Source: Candidatus Lachnoclostridium avicola (GTDB taxonomy: Bacteria; Bacillota; Clostridia; Lachnospirales; Lachnospiraceae). Taken from it: DNA of 64,000 nucleotides. Within the stretch, counting starts at the first letter, position 1. Each line of letters starts with the position of its first letter. Below the pieces are notes generated by a model. It was not told the DNA's origin, did not search any database, and was given only the letters and a program-made list of their open reading frames with translations. Positions 45,630 to 52,822 of this stretch are shown piece by piece. The stretch spans positions 1 to 64,000 of the forward strand of contig DXFM01000015.1 in the NCBI GenBank assembly GCA_019114465.1, in the 5' to 3' direction. Both the position numbers and the translations under genes were made by a program.

Positions 45630-45660
45630 AGTGTAGCACCCGGTAGCAGCTACCGGTCAA
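45630..45660 (-). promoter_or_regulatory. MerR-type promoter of the flavodoxin gene
   Basis: On the minus strand TTGACC and TACACT are separated by 19 bases, longer than the normal 17. The spacer region holds the palindrome CCGGTAGCAGCTACCGG (45640-45656 on the plus strand). This is the classic layout that MerR proteins activate by twisting DNA. Confidence 0.85.
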
Positions 45661-45726
45661 GAGATAATTGTTTCCGCCCGGATCGGGCGGGAGAGCGAAC
45701 GCGGAAAGAGAGTGGAGCGAATGGAA

Positions 45727-46131
45727 ATGTATACGATGAAACAGGCCAGCCAGGCAACCGGCCTTTCCTATGAGACCTTAAAATATTACTGCAACCAGGG
45801 GCTGGTCCCGGGCCTTAAGCGGGATGAGGGCAACCGAAGAGTGTTTGACGAGCAGGATATAAGCGGGATTTTATGCCTGAAACGGCTGCGCAGCTGCGGC
45901 ATGGGCATCCATGAAATCCGGGATTTTCTGGAGCTGTGCCGCCGGGGAAAATCATCGGTTTCCGCGCGAAAACAGGTGCTGGAGAAAAAGAGACAGGAGC
46001 TTCTTGCGCAGATTGGAGAAATTGAGAAGAGCATCGCCTACATCGATGAAAAGCAGGCCTATTATGACAGGGTAATGTCCGGGGAGAGGGAGGACAGCTG
46101 TTCTCTGGTTACTCCGGAGGAGGAAACATAA
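45727..46131 (+). CDS. MerR-family transcriptional regulator
   Basis: A 134-residue regulator. The winged helix is MKQASQATGLSYETLKYYCNQG with LKRDEGNRRVFDEQDI. A dimerisation coiled coil follows at about 75-115, and then a short C-terminal tail with a single Cys (EDSCSLV). The start is uncertain: ATG at 45727 has GGAG nine bases upstream, while ATG at 45721 and GTG at 45712 are alternatives. It is divergent from the flavodoxin gene and very likely controls it through the 19-base-spacer promoter. Confidence 0.88.
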   Translation: MYTMKQASQATGLSYETLKYYCNQGLVPGLKRDEGNRRVFDEQDISGILCLKRLRSCGMGIHEIRDFLELCRRGKSSVSARKQVLEKKRQELLAQIGEIEKSIAYIDEKQAYYDRVMSGEREDSCSLVTPEEET

Positions 46132-46133
46132 GA

Positions 46134-46164
46134 CGGCCGGGGAGAATCTTCCTCTCCCCGGCCG
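46134..46164. terminator. GC-rich stem-loop between MerR and MecA genes
   Basis: CGGCCGGGGAGA pairs with TCTCCCCGGCCG across seven bases, a perfect 12-bp stem without a clear T-run. It lies between convergent genes. Confidence 0.65.
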
Positions 46165-46174
46165 CTTTGCCGTC

Positions 46175-46903
46175 TCAGACCTGAGCCAGCGCCTGAAGGG
46201 CCTTATCCTTTACGATCACATCGTAGTGTTCCTGGAAATAGGCCTCGCTGGCGTATTCATATTTCTGCTTTGTCCCATATTCTGCCAGTATGTTCAGAAC
46301 CCGGCTGAACTCTCTGGTATCGGCCCCGGTGCTGTTCACCACCAGATAGTACTGGGAGGTTCCGGGCTTTTTGTACAGGGTATTGACGCCGGTGAAGGTG
46401 CCGCCTGCGGCGTGGGCCGCGTCCACAGCTCCGTCCAGACTGTCGAAACGGTAGATCCTGGCGGATGGCTTCTCCTCCTGGGGCTGAGCCTGGGGAGGCG
46501 TCTCCCTGACGGTCTCCTCCTGACCCTGGGACGCCAGCCTGTTTAAAAGACCGTCCGCTCCCTCCAGCAGCTCGCTGGCCAGGGAGGAGAGCAGGTCGTC
46601 GCTCTCGTCCTCCGGGGACGGGGAGAATTTGGAAAATCTGGTGTCCAGTTCTTCAGGGTCCTCTATTTTTGTAATGATCAGCATAACGCTTTCATTTGAT
46701 AACGGAATTGCTTCAACCATCAGAGGAATATCCTCGGCTTCAAAACCCACTTCATTTGACGCCTTCTGAATCATTTCGCGGAACAGATTCCGGGCTTTTT
46801 CCGTACCGTATGCCAGCTCCCGCAGATTCAGGTTGCGGACGCTTAAGTCAAAGCTGGTCAGCGTACAGCGGATTTGATTCTCGTTTACACGTTCAATTTT
46901 CAT
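46175..46903 (-). CDS. mecA: Adaptor protein MecA
   Basis: Delivers substrates to the ClpC-ClpP protease and so controls competence, stress and sporulation proteins. The protein has 242 residues. The N-terminal domain MKIERVNENQIRCTLTSFDL binds substrates. A polar Glu/Gln-rich linker lies at about 95-150. The C-terminal domain, ending in FSRVLNILAEYG and YFQEHYDVIVKDKALQAL, binds ClpC. AAGGAAGTG before the ATG at 46903 favours this start over a longer frame. It is transcribed alone. Confidence 0.92.
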   Translation of the reverse strand: MKIERVNENQIRCTLTSFDLSVRNLNLRELAYGTEKARNLFREMIQKASNEVGFEAEDIPLMVEAIPLSNESVMLIITKIEDPEELDTRFSKFSPSPEDESDDLLSSLASELLEGADGLLNRLASQGQEETVRETPPQAQPQEEKPSARIYRFDSLDGAVDAAHAAGGTFTGVNTLYKKPGTSQYYLVVNSTGADTREFSRVLNILAEYGTKQKYEYASEAYFQEHYDVIVKDKALQALAQV

Positions 46904-47119
46904 AGGTTCACTTCCTTTTGTAGTTGTATGGAAAAAGATATACTCTCTCAACTTAACTATACTATATAATATATCAAAATATCAATTGGTATGTGAACAT
47001 TTTATGAAATCTTAAGGTTTGTGGTGGAAAAAAAGGATTAAGAAAATGTTTATAATCTGTTTACCCTTTTTTCATTTGCCAAAATCGGACAATGGGCGTA
47101 CAATAAATCCAGGAAATGA

Positions 47120-47138
47120 CTCCTCCGGAAAGGAGGAG
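47120..47138 (+). promoter_or_regulatory. Hairpin that hides the kinase ribosome-binding site
   Basis: CTCCTCC at 47120-47126 pairs perfectly with GGAGGAG at 47132-47138 around a GGAAA loop. The right arm is the Shine-Dalgarno sequence of the kinase gene starting six bases later. An ATG at 47116 opens a short overlapping frame that reads through the stem. Confidence 0.6.
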
Positions 47139-47143
47139 ATGCT

Positions 47144-48598
47144 ATCAAAGAATCTGTTCTGTTTGGAAAATACCGGCTGGAGCGCGTCATAGGAAGCGGC
47201 GGCACGGCCACGGTATATCTGGCTACTCATCTGGGCCTGGAGGAAAAACGGGCTGTCAAAAAGATTTCCAGGACATCTGCAGAATATGGGCGGTTTCGAA
47301 AGGAAGGCCTGATTTTAAAGTCTGTCCGTTATCCCGGAATTCCCATCGTTTACGATCTGGAAGAGGATGAGGACTACGGCTATCTCATCGAAGAATATCT
47401 GGAAGGAGAGAACCTGTTCGATGTGGTGAAAGAGCAGGGACCTCTGTCAACGGCAAGGACGGTTTCCATAGGAATCCAGATCTGCCATCTGGTACATCAT
47501 CTGCATTCAGCAAAAGAAAATCCCATTTTGTACTTGGATCTGCAGCCGAAAAATCTTCTGCTGTGTCAAAGAACGGTAAAGCTGGTGGACTTTGGCCGCG
47601 CGGCGTTCTTTGGGGAAAGCGGCGGAGTGGCGGGAACGCCCGGCTGTGCGGCGCCGGAGCAGTATGCCGGGGAAGAGCCGGATGAGAGGACGGATATTTA
47701 CGGAATTGGGGCGGTGCTCTATTTCCTGAGCGAGGGGAGATACCTTCCGCCAGGCCCGTCTCCCGGGATCCGCTTTGCCGGCGGACCGGGAAGGGCGCCC
47801 CGCCGCGGGGAGACGGGGACGAAGTTCTTTCCCGGGCGGGAGAAAAGCGGCAGAAGACGCAGGAAGCTTCAGAGGATCATCCGTAAATGTCTGGAGAGAC
47901 GCAGGGAAAAGCGGTACAGAACGGCCATGGAGCTGGCGGAGGCGCTGGAAAAGGTGGGAACCCTGTTTCCGGAGCTGTCCGGCGGAAAGCTGGGAGGAGA
48001 ATCATTTCCCATTGTAGTCGGGTTTGCAGGCAGCGGACGGGGCGTGGGGACGACTCATCTTGCCATAGGCATGGCGGCCTGTCTGAGAGACCGGAATATT
48101 CCTGTGCTGTATGAGGAGAAGAATGGAGCGGGAGTTGTGAGGGAACTTCTCAGATATTTCCGGAAAAATCTGAACCGCTGCGGCGCGGTCTCCATCTATG
48201 GACTGGATATGCGGCCGTTTCTGGGGAAAAATGTAAAGCTGGATCCGGGAGGCTGGCAGGTAGTGATCCGGGATCTGGGTACGGACGGCTGGCAGGAAGA
48301 CCAGGAATGGGACTTTTTAGTGGAAGTCCGGGGCGGAAAATGGTGGAACCGGCCGTCACAGGACCTGCCGGAACCATCCGCGGTGATCTGGAATCACAGC
48401 CTGCCAGGGATTCAAAGGCTTCGGCCGGAGGAAGACCATACCGCTGTGCGGGCGCCCTGCTTTCCGAATCCGTTTTTTCCGGGGAGGAAGGCCGCGGATT
48501 TTTACCGCCGGATCTGGAACCTGTGGGGAATTGAACAGAAAGGCAGAAAATCATGGGCAGAAATACTTCAAAAGCTCCGGCGGACTGCCGGATTATAG
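47144..48598 (+). CDS. Ser/Thr protein kinase fused to a ParA/MinD-like domain, apparent ATC start
   Basis: About 484 residues. The kinase domain is complete: Gly-rich loop VIGSGGTATVYLA, catalytic Lys in RAVKKIS, YLDLQPKNLL in place of HRDLKPxN, VDFGRAAFF (DFG) and GCAAPEQYAG with TDIYGIGAVLYF. From about residue 285 a second domain begins with VGFAGSGRGVGTTHLAIG, like a ParA/MinD loop but without its Lys. The frame has no ATG, GTG or TTG before 47423, and that codon would remove the ATP loop. ATC at 47144 lies seven bases after AGGAGG and is the best start. A frame error is the alternative. Confidence 0.8.
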   Translation: MKESVLFGKYRLERVIGSGGTATVYLATHLGLEEKRAVKKISRTSAEYGRFRKEGLILKSVRYPGIPIVYDLEEDEDYGYLIEEYLEGENLFDVVKEQGPLSTARTVSIGIQICHLVHHLHSAKENPILYLDLQPKNLLLCQRTVKLVDFGRAAFFGESGGVAGTPGCAAPEQYAGEEPDERTDIYGIGAVLYFLSEGRYLPPGPSPGIRFAGGPGRAPRRGETGTKFFPGREKSGRRRRKLQRIIRKCLERRREKRYRTAMELAEALEKVGTLFPELSGGKLGGESFPIVVGFAGSGRGVGTTHLAIGMAACLRDRNIPVLYEEKNGAGVVRELLRYFRKNLNRCGAVSIYGLDMRPFLGKNVKLDPGGWQVVIRDLGTDGWQEDQEWDFLVEVRGGKWWNRPSQDLPEPSAVIWNHSLPGIQRLRPEEDHTAVRAPCFPNPFFPGRKAADFYRRIWNLWGIEQKGRKSWAEILQKLRRTAGL

Positions 48599-49149
48599 GT
48601 GTGGCAGGAACGTCCCACGGCGTGGGGGTGACCCACTTCTGTGTGATGGCGGCCAGCTTTCTCACGGCGGCAGCCGGGGAGGAGACGGCTGTCCTGGAAT
48701 GGAACGGCAGCGGGGATTTCGGACGGATGGAACTGGCGTGTACAGGCAGGAAGAGAGAAGGAAAGCTTTTCCGTGTGCTGGAGACGGACTACTACAAGGA
48801 GGCGGGCGCCGGGGAGCTGGCGCTCTGCCTCAATCGGTATCGCTGCGTCCTTGTTGATTTTGGGGTAATGCGTGACGATGTGAAAGATGAATTTATGCGT
48901 TGTGAAAAAAGGGTGCTCATAGGCTCTTTCAGTGAGTGGCAGTGGAAGGTGTTCTGGGAATGGCTGGAACGGGGAAAAGAAGCGGAGAGAGGCTGGATCA
49001 ATGCCGCGGCCTTCGGCAGCGGAGAGACCAGAAGAGAAGTGAGGAAGAAGCTGAAGATCCCGGTTCTGGAGATTCCGCTTTCAGCAGACGCCTTTACAGT
49101 GACGCCGGACACCCTGGATTTTTTTCAGACGTTCTTTTTGCGGCGGTGA
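48553..49149 (+). CDS. ParA/MinD-like protein with degenerate P-loop
   Basis: A 198-residue protein. It starts with a loop GVAGTSHGVGVTHFCVMA, closely like the second domain of the upstream kinase (GVGTTH there, GVGVTH here); both lack the Lys of a normal Walker A. VLVDFGVMRDDVKDEF resembles a Walker B strand, and KKLKIPVLEIPLSADAFTV is a C-terminal strand and helix. It overlaps the kinase gene by 46 bases. The pair may be a partner set derived from a duplicated domain. TadZ/CpaE-type pilus proteins also have altered P-loops, but no pilus genes are present here. Confidence 0.75.
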   Translation: MGRNTSKAPADCRIIGVAGTSHGVGVTHFCVMAASFLTAAAGEETAVLEWNGSGDFGRMELACTGRKREGKLFRVLETDYYKEAGAGELALCLNRYRCVLVDFGVMRDDVKDEFMRCEKRVLIGSFSEWQWKVFWEWLERGKEAERGWINAAAFGSGETRREVRKKLKIPVLEIPLSADAFTVTPDTLDFFQTFFLRR

Positions 49150-49215
49150 TTGTGGATCATTTGCTGTCACGAGGACCTGCTTTGTGGAAAATTTGCCGCA
49201 AAAAGGGGAGGCCAT

Positions 49216-49446
49216 ATGGGCAGAAAACAATTAAGCGAGAAGGAGCGTCAGGCGTATCTGGATGGACTGAAGAGATACCACAGAAAGGGAATCCCCATCT
49301 ACATCGACGATGAGGAGCTGGAGGAGTCGGAATGGGGACGGATCTTTGAGATCCAGGAAGACGGCAGCTTCTACATGAGCGATTATGTGGGGGCGGATAC
49401 GGGACGCCTGACGGAAATCCGGTTTGACAAAGTGAAATACAAATAG
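49216..49446 (+). CDS. Small acidic protein of unknown function
   Basis: A 76-residue protein. It starts MGRKQLSEKERQAYLDGLKR and contains IPIYIDDEELEESEWGRIFE, then EDGSFYMSDYVGADTGRLTE. It is charged, has no membrane segment and no motif that I recognise. AGGGGAGG four bases before the ATG makes it a convincing gene. It follows the kinase and P-loop genes closely on the same strand and is the third member of that set. Confidence 0.7.
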   Translation: MGRKQLSEKERQAYLDGLKRYHRKGIPIYIDDEELEESEWGRIFEIQEDGSFYMSDYVGADTGRLTEIRFDKVKYK

Positions 49447-49504
49447 AAATGACATGCGCGTAAGCCGTAATCAGCCTGGCTTATTGCGAAATCTCCTGAG
49501 AATG

Positions 49505-49529
49505 GGGCCCGGAAGCTGTTTCCGGGCCC
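49505..49529 (+). terminator. GC-rich stem-loop after the small protein gene
   Basis: GGGCCCGGAA pairs with TTCCGGGCCC across five bases. There is no strong T-run, so termination may be weak or factor-aided. Confidence 0.55.
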
Positions 49530-49572
49530 TGATTAAATGTAATGAAAAATTAATGCGAACCTTCTGGGATGT

Positions 49573-49633
49573 ATGGTATAATATGGGCACTTGGCGAGGT
49601 CTTTCACGAGCCTAGCGGCCATGGTATAATATG
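49573..49633 (+). promoter_or_regulatory. Two identical extended -10 elements before the GH18 gene
   Basis: ATGGTATAATATG occurs at 49573-49585 and 49621-49633, 48 bases apart. Both contain TGGTATAAT. The second ends only 28 bases before the chosen start codon, so two transcripts of different leader length are likely. Confidence 0.5.
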
Positions 49634-49660
49634 AGCGATACATTTTCCAAGGAGGGAAGA

Positions 49661-51328
49661 ATGAGGAGAGCGGCAAAAACGGCGGTCCTGCTGCTGGTCC
49701 TGGCTGTCATAGCGGGGGGAGCATGGATCGGCAGAAGATATATTCCGTCTGACGAGGCGGCGGATATTGGTGAGTTGTTTCCGGCCCAGGGGAACCGGGT
49801 TTCCATCGTGTGGAATAATGAGCTTCAGGAGGCGGAGGGGATTTATGAGGAAGATCAGGTTTATCTGCCTCTGGAATGGGTAAATGACAGCTTAAACGAG
49901 AGATTTTACTGGGACAGCGGGGAGCAGCTTCTGGTGTATGCCCTGCCGGACAAAATTGTCTACGCGGATGAGGATACCATGGGCAGCAATGGCCATCTGC
50001 TCCGGGTGGAGGAAGACGGGGTTTACCTGTCTGCCGGGCTGGTGTCCGGGTATACGGATGTCCGGTCTGTGTATTTCGACAATCCTGCGGAGCGGGACGG
50101 CAGCGAGGACCGGGAGACGGTCCGCCGGATCTATATAGACAGCACCTGGGACGAGGAACAGCGGGCGAAGGTGCGGTGGAGAGCGGCTATCCGCCAGCGG
50201 GGCGGAGTGAAGAGCCCGGTGATCACGGAGGCGGAAGCGGGAACCGGGGTGGAGATCTTAGAAGAGATGGAGAACTGGTCCTATGTCCGCACGGATACGG
50301 GATTTTTGGGTTATATCCACAACTGGAAGCTGAAGGACCGGGAAACAGTCATTCCGGAGAGCGCGTTTCAGGCTCCGGTGTATGCCAGCCAGTCGCTGGG
50401 AGAGCGGGTGAGCCTGGTGTGGCATCAGGTGACGACGCAGGATGGAAATAATCGATTTGATGAGATGATTGACGGGGTGAAAGGCGTAAATGTGGTGGCG
50501 CCCACCTGGTTTGCCCTGACGGACAACGAGGGAAATTTCCGCTCTTTGGCCAGCCGGGAGTATGTGGAGAAGGCCCATGACAGAGGACTGCAGGTGTGGG
50601 CTCTGCTGGACAATTTCAGCGGGGATGTGCAGACGGAGGTTCTCCTCTCCTCCACGTCCACCAGGAGGAAACTGATCGACAGCCTGATAAGCGAAGTGCT
50701 GGAATACGATATTGACGGTCTGAACCTGGATTTTGAGAGCATCAAGCCGGAGGCTGGGGTTCACTATATCCAGTTTATCCGGGAACTTTCCATCGACTGC
50801 CGGGCCAACGGCATTATTTTATCTGTGGACAATTATGTGCCCAGCGCCTACACGGAGTTTTACGACCGGCAGGAGCAGGGAATTGTGGCGGATTATGTGA
50901 TCGTCATGGCTTACGACGAGCACCATGCCGGCGGGGAGATGGGAACGGTTTCCTCCCTGTCCTATGTGCAGGACGGCCTGGCCAACACCATGGAAATGGT
51001 GCCGAAGGAGAAAGTAATCGGCGCGGTGCCGCTTTACACCAGGATCTGGACGGTAAAGGACGGAGAGACCACCTCCAGAGCAGTGGGAATGGAAGCGGCC
51101 CAGGAATGGGTGGAAGAAAATCAGGTGGAGCTGGAGTGGCAGGACGATCTGGGACAGTATTACGGAGAGCTGGAAGGAGAGGATGGAAGCGTGCAGTATA
51201 TCTGGATGGAGGACGCCAGGTCTCTGGCGCTGAAGGCGGAAGCCGTGGATGAGAGCGGAGCTGCCGGCATTGCCTTCTGGAAGCTGGGGTTTGAGCCGGA
51301 CGACATATGGGATGTGGTGAATCCGTGA
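49661..51328 (+). CDS. Membrane-anchored GH18-family glycoside hydrolase with SH3 domain
   Basis: A 555-residue cell-surface protein. Residues 1-25 are a signal anchor (AKTAVLLLVLAVIAGGAWIG). About 35-175 form a stalk resembling copper-amine-oxidase N-terminal domains. About 185-240 are an SH3-like module, with YVRTDTGFLGYIHNWKLKD. About 255-550 are the GH18 barrel, with catalytic DGLNLDFES (DxxDxE) and VIVMAYDEHHAGGEMG. The combination resembles spore-cortex or peptidoglycan-acting proteins such as YaaH. AAGGAGGG selects the ATG at 49661. The next gene overlaps its stop (TGATG). Confidence 0.9.
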   Translation: MRRAAKTAVLLLVLAVIAGGAWIGRRYIPSDEAADIGELFPAQGNRVSIVWNNELQEAEGIYEEDQVYLPLEWVNDSLNERFYWDSGEQLLVYALPDKIVYADEDTMGSNGHLLRVEEDGVYLSAGLVSGYTDVRSVYFDNPAERDGSEDRETVRRIYIDSTWDEEQRAKVRWRAAIRQRGGVKSPVITEAEAGTGVEILEEMENWSYVRTDTGFLGYIHNWKLKDRETVIPESAFQAPVYASQSLGERVSLVWHQVTTQDGNNRFDEMIDGVKGVNVVAPTWFALTDNEGNFRSLASREYVEKAHDRGLQVWALLDNFSGDVQTEVLLSSTSTRRKLIDSLISEVLEYDIDGLNLDFESIKPEAGVHYIQFIRELSIDCRANGIILSVDNYVPSAYTEFYDRQEQGIVADYVIVMAYDEHHAGGEMGTVSSLSYVQDGLANTMEMVPKEKVIGAVPLYTRIWTVKDGETTSRAVGMEAAQEWVEENQVELEWQDDLGQYYGELEGEDGSVQYIWMEDARSLALKAEAVDESGAAGIAFWKLGFEPDDIWDVVNP

Positions 51329-52752
51329 TGAGAGGATGTTATAAAATAACGGCGGCAGCTCTTGCCGCGGCGCTTGCCGTTTCCGCGTCCGCCTGTTCCC
51401 GGGTGCGGGAAACGGATGGGACGGACGCGGTTTCCCAGGAGGAAACAGAGAGCTCTTCCCAATCGATTCCGGAATTTACTGCGGCCCCGGAGACGGAACC
51501 TTCCTCTGAGACGTCCGAGCCGGAGCCGGAATATGAGCCGGAGTTTGAAAAGCATATCATTCTGGGATCGGATATTCATTACCTGTCCCCGGAGCTGACG
51601 GATTACGGGGAGGCGTTTCAGTACGATGTGGATCACGGGGACGGAAGGCTGGTGACCTATATTGACCAGATCACCGATGCTTTTCTGGAGGAAGTGGTGG
51701 AGCAGCATCCGGATATCCTGATCCTCAGCGGCGATTTGAGCAGCAACGGGGAGCTGGCCAGCCATGAAGGGCTGGCCGAAAAACTGCGCCGGGTGGAAGC
51801 TCAGGGGATTCCTGTGGTGGTCATTCCCGGAAACCATGACATCAATAACAAGCGGGCCTACGGTTACCGGGGAGATGAGAGATATTCTGTGGAGCGTACC
51901 ACGCCGGAGCAGTTTCGGGAGATCTACCGGGAGTTTGGCTATGACGAGGCGCTGAGTGAGGACGAGACGTCTCTCAGCTATGTGTACCAGCTGGACGATA
52001 TGACCCGGCTTCTTATGCTGGACACCTGTCAGTACAGCCAGGGAGAGGCAAAGGTGGGGGGAGTGATTCTCTCAGAAACCTATGACTGGATCGAAGAACA
52101 GCTGGAAGAGGCCTGGGATGAGGGCATGAACGTGATCCCGGTGGCCCACCACAACCTTCTGGAGGAGAGTGAGGTGTACACGGTGGACTGTACCATTGAG
52201 CACGGGGAGCAGCTGGCGGAGATTCTGGGGGAGTGGAATGTGAATATTTTCCTCAGTGGGCACCTTCACGTACAGCACTGGATGGAGGACGAGGACAACG
52301 GCCTGTATGAGATTGTCACCAGTTCCATGACCACCCCGGACTGCCGGTACGGCCTGCTGACTTACCGGGATGACTGCAGTTTTTCCTACCGGACAAAGGT
52401 GCTGGATGTGGAAGGTTGGGCCCGGGAAAATGGGCGGACAGAGAAAGAACTTCTGAATTTTACAGAATTTCGCCGGCCGTTTCTGGAACAGGTTTTCAAA
52501 AATGAGGCTTACGGCGTTCTGCAGCATATGGAGGAGATTACGGAAGAAGAGCGGCTGCAGATGTGCGAATTTTACGCCTGGGTAAATTATATGTATTATC
52601 AGGGCAAGGCGGTGGAAATCTGTGACCAGGCCTATGAGGACCGGGCCTATGCCCTGTGGGATTCCAAAGGATATATTACGGTTTTGAGAGATTATGTGGT
52701 CTCGATCCTGGAGGATGCGGACCGGAATTACAATTTTCTCAGGACAGATTGA
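51328..52752 (+). CDS. Metallophosphoesterase lipoprotein
   Basis: A 474-residue calcineurin-type phosphoesterase. The N-terminus is a lipoprotein signal ending in AVSASAC, followed by a Glu/Ser/Pro-rich linker. The metal motifs are ILGSDIHYLS (DxH), LILSGDLSSNG (GDxx), VIPGNHDINN (GNHD), VAHHNLLEES and LSGHLHVQHWM (GHxH). It acts outside the membrane on an unknown phosphoester, perhaps from teichoic acid or nucleotides. The start codon shares one base with the stop of the GH18 gene, so the two are translationally coupled. Confidence 0.9.
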   Translation: MRGCYKITAAALAAALAVSASACSRVRETDGTDAVSQEETESSSQSIPEFTAAPETEPSSETSEPEPEYEPEFEKHIILGSDIHYLSPELTDYGEAFQYDVDHGDGRLVTYIDQITDAFLEEVVEQHPDILILSGDLSSNGELASHEGLAEKLRRVEAQGIPVVVIPGNHDINNKRAYGYRGDERYSVERTTPEQFREIYREFGYDEALSEDETSLSYVYQLDDMTRLLMLDTCQYSQGEAKVGGVILSETYDWIEEQLEEAWDEGMNVIPVAHHNLLEESEVYTVDCTIEHGEQLAEILGEWNVNIFLSGHLHVQHWMEDEDNGLYEIVTSSMTTPDCRYGLLTYRDDCSFSYRTKVLDVEGWARENGRTEKELLNFTEFRRPFLEQVFKNEAYGVLQHMEEITEEERLQMCEFYAWVNYMYYQGKAVEICDQAYEDRAYALWDSKGYITVLRDYVVSILEDADRNYNFLRTD

Positions 52753-52753
52753 T

Positions 52754-52822
52754 GCGATCACCCCTTCGGTGTTCTAAGCTGCCTGCTGCGGGGCATAGAA
52801 TATTTACGGAAGGGGTGATCGC
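52754..52822 (+). promoter_or_regulatory. Long hairpin that hides the next ribosome-binding site
   Basis: GCGATCACCCCTTC at 52754-52767 pairs perfectly with GAAGGGGTGATCGC at 52809-52822. The right arm includes the AAGGGGTG ribosome site and ends at the base before the TTG start. The 41-base loop can fold further (TTCTA with TAGAA). Confidence 0.65.

Noticed and set aside
47116-47370. An 84-codon protein starting at ATG 47116
   Set aside because: Its frame overlaps the kinase N-lobe in another phase and has no family features. It may matter only as a short regulatory frame.
47423-48598. Kinase gene starting at GTG 47423
   Set aside because: This would remove the Gly-rich loop and catalytic Lys, which are fully encoded upstream in the same open frame.
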